Below are positions 7,139 to 12,660 of a stretch of 64,000 nucleotides of DNA, one piece after another. This DNA comes from an uncultured Prevotellaceae bacterium. GTDB taxonomy: Bacteria > Bacteroidota > Bacteroidia > Bacteroidales > Muribaculaceae. How positions within the stretch are numbered: position 1 is the first letter of the stretch; every line of letters starts with the position of its first letter. A program made the position numbers and the translations under genes. The stretch lies in assembly GCA_900317325.1 (NCBI GenBank), contig ONGE01000017.1, positions 1 to 64,000 on the forward strand, given 5' to 3'. Below the pieces are notes generated by a model. It searched no databases. It was not told the origin of the DNA and worked only from the letters and a program-made list of their open reading frames with translations.

Positions 7139-7146
7139 CAAAGGTA
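7139..7146 (-). promoter_or_regulatory. -7 box TACCTTTG, four bases from the ATG
   Basis: The box ends only four bases before the ATG at 7134, with TTG-type bases upstream as a -33 candidate. Transcription should therefore begin at or next to the start codon, giving a leaderless or nearly leaderless message. Confidence 0.6.
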
Positions 7147-7180
7147 CAACAATTCTCATAATAAAAAATATTATCATCCA

Positions 7181-7211
7181 AAAAAGCAGGCGGCGCTCAC
7201 GCGTGACCTGC
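7181..7211 (-). terminator. Terminator after phage gene 7254-7691
   Basis: Arms GCAGG (7186-7190) and CCTGC (7207-7211) enclose a further GC-rich inner stem, and the minus strand continues into TTTTTT. It separates the phage genes from the nuclease operon. Confidence 0.6.
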
Positions 7212-7253
7212 CCAAACCATAAACACTTCTTTAATATGTACACATAAACAACA

Positions 7254-7691
7254 TCATTGATTTTGTCTAAAATTCTTCGACAAAGCTGAACTAATTATGC
7301 CACAGAATTCGGCTCCGATGTTCTCTTCAAGGAACTCCTTCAAGTTCATGACTGAAGCGTAATACTTGCGGGAGAACCATCGGCGGCGTTGGCGTTTCTT
7401 GGCTCTGCCAAGATCGCCACTGTTACCACGGGGAGTCTCGCGGCCCGTGCCGTAGTCTTGCCACAAGCCATATTCGAGGAAGGACTGGGACAATCCCACC
7501 TCGAAGAAGCGACCATCGGCCCGCAACGGCAACGCCTTGGGCGACGCCAGCAGTGCCCCGGTGTCGATGACACCGAGCAGTGTGATCTGCTCCTGCCAAA
7601 TCTTGAGCATCGTGTCGTTAAAGGCGGTAACGAACTTCTGGCGCTCCTGCAACGCCTGTTGTTCGGTAGGCTTATTCCCATTCATCGGCAT
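7254..7691 (-). CDS. Phage structural/tail-completion-like protein
   Basis: A 145-aa protein of a kind seen in Bacteroidales prophages: a helical N-terminus with a QEQITLLGVIDTGALLAS segment, a middle that includes FLEYGLWQDYGTGRETPRG, and a basic stretch (RAKKRQRRRWFSRKYY). The IDTGALLAS ... YGTG arrangement resembles tail-completion or HK97 gp10-like proteins, where a short helix leads into a beta core; this is a resemblance, not a proof. It has no signal peptide. Its start overlaps the end of the preceding phage gene (pseudogene 7672-8290), as is common in phage morphogenesis operons. It appears intact, although both its phage neighbours are broken. Confidence 0.55.
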   Translation of the reverse strand: MPMNGNKPTEQQALQERQKFVTAFNDTMLKIWQEQITLLGVIDTGALLASPKALPLRADGRFFEVGLSQSFLEYGLWQDYGTGRETPRGNSGDLGRAKKRQRRRWFSRKYYASVMNLKEFLEENIGAEFCGIISSALSKNFRQNQ

Positions 7692-8290
7692 TGTATCTCA
7701 AGTCGGTATAGACATCTACGGCTATCTGAAAAAAAGCGCAAGCGCATCCGCTGAAGAAGTATCGGTCAATCTCGTTGAACGATATCCTCGGGTCGAGGTA
7801 GATGCAGTGCTGCTCCAGCTTGGTCTTCTCCAGGATCAGCAGCGACATGTACTGGCGGAAGTGCTCGCGCAGGGTCGTCAAGCAGCGCGTCCTCCTTGGC
7901 CGAGAGATAGCCCTGGTAGAGGTTGTCGCAGATGATGAACGTCTCAAAGGGGACTTTCTGGAAGTCTGCTGTCAATGCACGGTGTTTGCCGATTCGTGAG
8001 ATGCGCACGGGCTTTGAGGGAAGCGAGTCAATCCAGTCGAGCGCAGCGATGGCCGCATTGACCTGCTCAGCCATGATGACAAATTCGTCGTCAGCGAATT
8101 TGCACCACCATCCCTTGCCGTACTTGTGCATGACCTGCATGCCTGTCCAACGGAAAAGGCAGTAGGTCTTGACCTGCGGCGAGGGAAAGCCCTGGGCCAG
8201 CAGGCCGAACACGTAGCGCAGCTGGTGGTCGTCCAGTTTATCCCATCCCGTGGGAACAGTGAGATTGATTGTAGGTTTGTCTTGTTGCAT
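7672..8290 (-). pseudogene. Phage hypothetical gene, +1 frameshift
   Basis: From the ATG at 8290 the frame reads well for about 140 residues (TINLTVPTGWDKLDDHQLRY, WWCKFADDEFVIMAEQVNAA, PFETFIICDNLYQGYLSAKE). At about 7875-7880 it slips: one extra C in the run GACGACCCTG moves the good sequence into the next frame, which continues LREHFRQYMSLLILEKTKLE and CIYLDPRISFNEIDRYFF to a stop at 7672. The restored protein would be about 205 aa. I do not recognise a named family; its place just before the tail-completion-like gene and its size suit a phage morphogenesis protein. Assembly error at a homopolymer is the alternative explanation. Confidence 0.65.
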
Positions 8291-8297
8291 AATAAAA

Positions 8298-8330
8298 GCG
8301 GTTATCGTACTGCGAAAGTACGGTAACCGC
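8298..8330 (-). promoter_or_regulatory. Promoter inside an inverted repeat (copy A)
   Basis: Arms 8298-8310 and 8318-8330 match at 12 of 13 positions. On the minus strand the upstream arm reads GCGGTTACCGTAC and the centre carries a -7-like TACTTTCG. The palindrome ends seven bases before the ATG at 8290. Outer arm bases GCGGTT/AACCGC are shared with copies B and C; the inner bases differ but remain complementary. Confidence 0.6.
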
Positions 8331-8371
8331 CTCTATGCTTAAAAGACATGGAAAAAGTGTTGTCTGACGTT

Positions 8372-8758
8372 TTACCAAACACACGATACAATGACAACAG
8401 AAAAAAATGACAGAATGCAATATATGGCAATCAGCCAGCCTTTAAGTTCTCTATACTGGTCGTTTTTATATTTAGCCTCTAGCTTCTTGTATGCTTTTTT
8501 GTCCTTTGAATGTAAAAAGAAAACACTCACTATCATCAGTGGGATATAGATTGTCTTTAAGAAGAAATCAATGGTTTCACTAGGATAAGCGCCTGTAATT
8601 GCATAACGTAATATTGAAAAAATCAGCAAAGCATTGAAAACAATACATGTTTCCAAAACCACTGATGTGTAGCCATGATATGTATTTCTGCCCCATGAAC
8701 TGGCATTCCAGAACACACTAGCTATTCGAAAGTAAACATATTGAATGAGATTTGTCAT
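8372..8758 (-). CDS. Small three-helix membrane protein (paralogue 2)
   Basis: A 128-aa protein with three predicted membrane helices (about residues 33-51, 64-83 and 107-126). It has an amphipathic N-terminus (IQYVYFRI), a charged cytoplasm-type loop (DKKAYKKLEAKYKNDQYREL) and the C-terminal motif KGWLIAIYCILSFFS. It is clearly related to the preceding gene (8765-9157) and to 31492-31899, which share the (Y)xYxRI opening and the KxxR-x-(I/L)KG-x-L motif. It begins six bases after its paralogue's stop, so the two form one operon. No known family is recognised. Location within decayed prophage DNA suggests a cargo role such as superinfection exclusion or a small toxin/immunity function; that is inference. 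Confidence 0.65.
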   Translation of the reverse strand: MTNLIQYVYFRIASVFWNASSWGRNTYHGYTSVVLETCIVFNALLIFSILRYAITGAYPSETIDFFLKTIYIPLMIVSVFFLHSKDKKAYKKLEAKYKNDQYRELKGWLIAIYCILSFFSVVIVSCVW

Positions 8759-8764
8759 ACTGCT

Positions 8765-9157
8765 TTAAGCAAATATAATAATAACGGCAATGAATGAGAA
8801 AAAAGACAGAATACAATAAATAAAAACCAACCATCCTTTAATGACTCGATGCTTTTCTCCCTTATATTTCTGATCCAACAATTCATAAGTTTTATCATCG
8901 GGCCATATTCTCCATATTACAATCATACATATTATGACAATGGCAACTAAATACTTACTATAAAACAAATATGAATCATGAATAGATATATTGAATACCC
9001 ATTCACAGATGAGCATTGTTATAAGAGCAATGTTGGACACAATGCATAATGACAAATAAGTCATGGCATGAACATCATAGTAGTCCTTTTCCCATTGATT
9101 GAGATTTAACAAAGCATGAGCTATACGATAATACAAGTATTGAATGATATTTGTCAT
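8765..9157 (-). CDS. Small three-helix membrane protein (paralogue 1)
   Basis: A 130-aa protein of the same family as its downstream neighbour. Membrane helices are near residues 33-53, 64-84 and 108-129, with the charged loop DDKTYELLDQKYKGEKHRVI before the last helix and the motif KGWLVFIYCILSFFS. The start at 9157 (MTNIIQYLYYRI) is chosen because it aligns with the paralogue's start and because a TACCTTTG promoter (9179-9186) lies between it and the longer start at 9214. The gene is more AT-rich than the flanking phage genes. The function is unknown; the two genes together look like an independently expressed cargo unit (a phage moron). Confidence 0.65.
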   Translation of the reverse strand: MTNIIQYLYYRIAHALLNLNQWEKDYYDVHAMTYLSLCIVSNIALITMLICEWVFNISIHDSYLFYSKYLVAIVIICMIVIWRIWPDDKTYELLDQKYKGEKHRVIKGWLVFIYCILSFFSFIAVIIIFA

Positions 9158-9178
9158 TATGATTCTCTTATGAACACG

Positions 9179-9186
9179 CAAAGGTA
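9179..9186 (-). promoter_or_regulatory. -7 box for the small membrane protein pair
   Basis: TACCTTTG on the minus strand, 21 bases before the ATG at 9157. The same arrangement occurs at 31929-31936 before the third paralogue. Confidence 0.65.
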
Positions 9187-9255
9187 CACAATATTTCCCA
9201 TTTCGGGCCGACAAATCTCTCTAATCACTAATCTCTAACCTCTAACCTTCGAGAA

Positions 9256-9846
9256 TTAGAAGAAATAGCCGGAGGCTTTCTTCTTATTCTCGAATATAGG
9301 AGGCTCGAAGAGTTTGTAAGTGTTTGAATTGCGAAAGTGCGGGAACGAAGTCTCGTTCTTGCGCATCAGGTCAACGATGTCACGCAGCGACTGAATGGGC
9401 ACCTGGTTGCCCTGCAGGGCGGTGACAACGATCTGCCGCAGCTGCTCGATAACACGGAAATGGTGCGACGTGGCCACTGTCAGGTCACTGAGCATGGTCA
9501 TCACCTCGCTACGGAACACCGCCATTTGCTCTGGCGAGATGTATTCCTCTGCGAGGCGTTGCTCCACTTCTATCGCCTTCGAGCGCAGGCCCAGGTAGTT
9601 CGCCCACCGGTGTTCGTTGAAACCGCACAGATTGGCGAGATCGATGTTCGGGAACAGCGTTGCGCTGAACCATTGCCGCTTGGGGCTGGCGCTCCATGTG
9701 CTGTTGAGGAACAGGTTGTGAATCAGCTGCTCGATGGCGATATCCCGGCTCGTTTCCAGCGAGCCAAGGAGCCTTGATATCCTATGAGGGCTTGCCGGAG
9801 CGATATTCTGGTTGCTCACAATGCCGAATCCGTTCGGCGTGAGCAC
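9256..9846 (-). CDS. Phage-type hypothetical protein, probably truncated at its start
   Basis: A 196-aa, mostly helical, soluble protein (RSKAIEVEQRLAEEYISPEQ, VMTMLSDLTVATSHHFRVIE, LRDIVDLMRKNETSFPHF). No domain is recognised. Codon use and composition match the neighbouring phage genes and not the AT-rich cargo. The sequence upstream of 9846 shows no promoter or ribosome-binding site and passes quickly into an AT-rich stretch, so the beginning of the gene may have been lost when the element decayed. It may be a portal- or scaffold-region remnant, but nothing in the sequence settles this. Confidence 0.45.
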   Translation of the reverse strand: MLTPNGFGIVSNQNIAPASPHRISRLLGSLETSRDIAIEQLIHNLFLNSTWSASPKRQWFSATLFPNIDLANLCGFNEHRWANYLGLRSKAIEVEQRLAEEYISPEQMAVFRSEVMTMLSDLTVATSHHFRVIEQLRQIVVTALQGNQVPIQSLRDIVDLMRKNETSFPHFRNSNTYKLFEPPIFENKKKASGYFF

Positions 9847-9870
9847 CAGGTCGAGTGTTTTAAAAATGTC

Positions 9871-10146
9871 CTAAAGTAATTCTTTGCTTTTTTCATAATT
9901 AAGCATTACATTGTTTATATCTGAGGCAAAATTACAATTATCATACCACCCCCGCAATGACATCCATAGTTGTGGGACGATATGAGTTATTATGATACGA
10001 CAAGACACTTTATAGGTGTTGAATGATATCTTGTCGGTGCAGCAATTCCTCTTGATGGACAGCGGATTTTTGGGGGATACAATGTACCCCCCTTTTGTTG
10101 TATAACAAGGGTTTTCGACAATTATTACGGGATGGCGATCAGTCAT
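9871..10146 (-). CDS. Doubtful small ORF containing a dispersed repeat
   Basis: A 91-aa frame without a recognisable domain. Part of it (IIVENPCYTTKGGYIVSP) is simply the translation of the 76-bp repeat at 10051-10126, whose second copy at 19684-19759 has a one-base difference that breaks the frame. That argues against selection on the protein. It also overlaps another short repeat (9989-10027). It is listed because the frame is open, but it is probably non-coding. Confidence 0.2.
   Translation of the reverse strand: MTDRHPVIIVENPCYTTKGGYIVSPKNPLSIKRNCCTDKISFNTYKVSCRIIITHIVPQLWMSLRGWYDNCNFASDINNVMLNYEKSKELL
9989..10027. repeat. Dispersed repeat of about 40 bp, copy 1
   Basis: Begins ATTATGATACGACAAGA and ends GTTGAATGAT. 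A second copy, about 85-90% alike with two small indels, lies at 30138-30178 next to another phage fragment. The 11-base core GTTATGATACG also occurs inverted near 10172-10182. Confidence 0.5.
10051..10126. repeat. 76-bp dispersed repeat, copy 1
   Basis: About 90% identical to 19684-19759. Both contain GGATTTTTGGGGGATACAAT followed by GTACCCCC, an inverted repeat (GGGGG/CCCCC with TACA/TGTA). The copies lie in intergenic DNA 9.6 kb apart, one inside the decayed prophage and one after the lactonase gene. Confidence 0.7.
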
Positions 10147-10206
10147 AAATCACAAAACCACAACACCTTAACGTATCATAACGACTTTTAAAGTACTATC
10201 CGAAAG

Positions 10207-10229
10207 TCCCAACAGGATCACGCTTCCAA
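10207..10229 (+). repeat. Second attachment-site copy (tRNA-Arg 3' end)
   Basis: Twenty-three bases identical to 3820-3842: the end of the T-arm, the acceptor strand and the bases just beyond the tRNA (TCCCAACAGGATCACGCTTC then CAA). Upstream of 10207 similarity to the tRNA is lost. This is the expected outer boundary of a second element integrated at the same tRNA. Confidence 0.75.
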
Positions 10230-10232
10230 TTT

Positions 10233-10280
10233 AGGCACTGGAATTCAGAGATTTTTCGATGAATTTCGGTGCCTTTTTTT
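10233..10280 (+). terminator. Terminator beyond the second att copy
   Basis: Arms AGGCACTGGAATTC (10233-10246) and GAATTTCGGTGCCT (10261-10274), twelve of fourteen paired, then a run of Ts. It is probably the original chromosomal tRNA terminator. Confidence 0.7.
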
Positions 10281-10324
10281 ATATCATTTCCTCAGGATTT
10301 TTGATACATCCTCCTTTATCTATG

Positions 10325-10357
10325 AAAAAGCCCCGGAACGCTTTTCGTTTCCGAGGC
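10325..10357 (-). terminator. Terminator for the M6 protease gene
   Basis: Arms GCCCCGGAACG (10330-10340) and CGTTTCCGAGGC (10346-10357); on the minus strand five Ts follow. It lies about 40 bases past the protease stop. Confidence 0.7.
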
Positions 10358-10399
10358 CATGAAGAACATTTTTCCCTTGAAAATGGTTATGTTATGGTA

Positions 10400-12583
10400 C
10401 TATTGGTTTAGAATCATATCTATGATTGCGTTTATATCGGCGATATTCACTTCGCTATCGCTGTTCACATCGCCATTTTCGTTAGGATTGCCTGAGAGGA
10501 TCATATCTATTACAGCATTTATATCGGCGATATTCACTTCAAGGTCCCCATTGACATCGCCCTTTAGGACAGCCACTGGGGCTATCGCCTTGACCTCATC
10601 AAGGAACATGCGTTTCTGCGGCGTAATATTGACTGTGATTGTGCCACTGCCTGTGAGAGTGGCCTCGCATCGAGTCCACTGCCCTTTGCTCAGGGTGAAT
10701 GTGTTTGGTGATACACTTGCAGTGCCATTGACCGACAAAGTGAGTGCCACGCCATCGTTGCCGAATGGAGCGGCCACGAAGCTGAATGTCGCAATGCTAT
10801 CGATGTGAAACTCAGGAGTTGTCATCTGCCCTGACTTGGTGTTAGTGCCTGACTTGACACATCTATTGGCACCGCTCATCGCTAATCCCTCCCAACCATC
10901 GTGGTCGGGCATGAAGGTGCCGATTCCTGTTGAGCCTCCCGAGAAAATGCTATCGTTGCCCCCGATGCCATTGCAGTCATCAAATGACTCATAGAAGAGT
11001 TCACCCGGCTCTGGCTTGTGCACTTTGGTTGAGAAATCCTTGAACTCGAAGCACATCAAGCCTTCACTATCCCGAGAAATGCCCTTGATGGCCACATTGA
11101 GCATTGAGCGGCCGCTCAAGTTCTTGTGATGCAATGTGGCGGCAGGGGTACTATAGTTGCTCAGGCTGTCATTGCCACGGTATGGGTACAGGTCTGTCTC
11201 TTCGGTTGTTTTATAGTATGTACCAGTCATGGGGCTGAAATAATTGTAGTCGTCATCATTGTCGGCATGAATGAGGGTGATGCGCTGGTGGTCATTTTTC
11301 ACCCCAGGGAATACTGCTCCAAAGTCACCGATGGTGTTGACCACATTGCACGCCCACAAGGTGGAGTCAAAGTCGATGTATGTCACCATCATCCCTTCAG
11401 CGGGGAGACAGCTGTCCCAGCCATTCTTGGCACGGTATTCAAGCATGTAGAACTCATCGCGATAGCCCTTGTTGTAGATGATGAACGTATTTCCGCCATC
11501 GGATGTTGCCTTCAGACCTGTGACAGACGTATCCCCTAAAAGTTCGACAGGCTCCATCCATCCGCACATCATCCGCTCATAGGCCGAGTAACCCACGGGG
11601 CAGAAACCGTCGCCGGCATAACTACCATCACACATCAGGTCCCAGTTACCCATGCCGAAGTTGCCAGAATAGAGTATATCGTACATGTCAGGAAATCCCA
11701 TGCAATGCGAGAACTCATGGCACATCGTGCCGATGCCCTCATGGGTACCGTCACTCTTGGCCTCGTTGCTGCACGCATAGGAGTTGACCATCACCCCGTC
11801 GATCAAGAGAGGCGCTCCGTGATCTGACTCCTCGAGCGTCCAAGCGTGAGGCCAAATGGTATTGCCATCGAGCGACTCGTGCTCACCCTCACCAGCATAG
11901 AGGAGATACACCTGGTCAACCATCCCGTCGTTGTTCCAGTCATAGTCAGCATAGTTGACCTGGTCGGCAACGGCCATACATGCGGTGACTACCATCTCAC
12001 CGGGATACAAGTCTTCACCCTCCCCATCATTGGTGCCGTAGTAGGCATAGCCGTGAGGCATCATAACGGGCCCCACAACATCAAAGTCAAGGGTGAACTG
12101 GCCATAACTCTGGTCATGGAAGTAGTCGCGCATGCTGCCCCTGAAACCATACTCGTCGTGGTAGCCCGGCTCATTGGCCACTCGATTCCAGAAGGCCTGG
12201 TCGTTTCCCGGCATGAAATGTTTATCAGGAAACTCGACAAGGATAATCAGTCCGTGTTGTGTGCCTTGGAATATATCCTTGTCCACCACTCCTATGCGGC
12301 GGGGTGCACGGGCTGCCACGGCTGCACTTTTTGAACGCTTGCGTTGCAGGCGCCAGCGCAGTTGCTGTTCATTCACTGGCCGGAATGCGCCGTTTAGGTC
12401 AGCGACAAAGCGCTGGCCAGAGGCAGACACATAATAGTGCAGATTCTCGTCACCACACAGCTGTGCCTCTACTGTCGTGCCATCAGTCAACGGAATCGTG
12501 CGCCAAACTCCGCGCTTGGCAGGGACGGCAAGCGCCAGCAGAGAGATGATTACAAACGATAATAGGGTTGTCGTTCTTTTCAT
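10400..12583 (-). CDS. Secreted M6-family metalloprotease with two dockerin repeats
   Basis: A 727-aa secreted zinc protease. A signal peptide covers about residues 1-22 (ATG at 12583; a longer frame from 12628 would run through a terminator hairpin). The catalytic motif HEFSH is at residues 289-293 and is followed by GFPDMYD, the usual M6 (immune inhibitor A type) arrangement, with the third ligand expected in the MYD region. The middle is a beta-rich domain with a jelly-roll look. The C-terminus holds two dockerin-type repeats (GDVNGDLEVNIADINAVIDM and GDVNSDSEVNIADINAIIDM), each a calcium loop plus helix. It is downstream of the 988-aa secreted protein gene, separated by a terminator-like hairpin. 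Protease assignment is firm; what the dockerins bind is unknown. Confidence 0.85.
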   Translation of the reverse strand: MKRTTTLLSFVIISLLALAVPAKRGVWRTIPLTDGTTVEAQLCGDENLHYYVSASGQRFVADLNGAFRPVNEQQLRWRLQRKRSKSAAVAARAPRRIGVVDKDIFQGTQHGLIILVEFPDKHFMPGNDQAFWNRVANEPGYHDEYGFRGSMRDYFHDQSYGQFTLDFDVVGPVMMPHGYAYYGTNDGEGEDLYPGEMVVTACMAVADQVNYADYDWNNDGMVDQVYLLYAGEGEHESLDGNTIWPHAWTLEESDHGAPLLIDGVMVNSYACSNEAKSDGTHEGIGTMCHEFSHCMGFPDMYDILYSGNFGMGNWDLMCDGSYAGDGFCPVGYSAYERMMCGWMEPVELLGDTSVTGLKATSDGGNTFIIYNKGYRDEFYMLEYRAKNGWDSCLPAEGMMVTYIDFDSTLWACNVVNTIGDFGAVFPGVKNDHQRITLIHADNDDDYNYFSPMTGTYYKTTEETDLYPYRGNDSLSNYSTPAATLHHKNLSGRSMLNVAIKGISRDSEGLMCFEFKDFSTKVHKPEPGELFYESFDDCNGIGGNDSIFSGGSTGIGTFMPDHDGWEGLAMSGANRCVKSGTNTKSGQMTTPEFHIDSIATFSFVAAPFGNDGVALTLSVNGTASVSPNTFTLSKGQWTRCEATLTGSGTITVNITPQKRMFLDEVKAIAPVAVLKGDVNGDLEVNIADINAVIDMILSGNPNENGDVNSDSEVNIADINAIIDMILNQ

Positions 12584-12605
12584 GCTGATGTTTTTTTTTG
12601 AAAAA

Positions 12606-12647
12606 TACTGGCAGTCTGGAATCAGCAAGATTCCGTGACTGCCAGTA
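12606..12647 (-). terminator. Strong hairpin between the two secreted-protein genes
   Basis: Arms TACTGGCAGTC and GACTGCCAGTA (11 perfect pairs) with a further inner stem TGGAATC/GATTCC. On the minus strand a T-rich run follows. It ends, or attenuates, the upstream transcript before the protease gene. Confidence 0.75.
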
Positions 12648-12660
12648 GCGAAAAAAGAAA

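Noticed and set aside
9871-10146. Conserved small protein encoded by the 76-bp repeat
   Set aside because: The second copy has a one-base change that shifts the frame, so the DNA and not the peptide is conserved.
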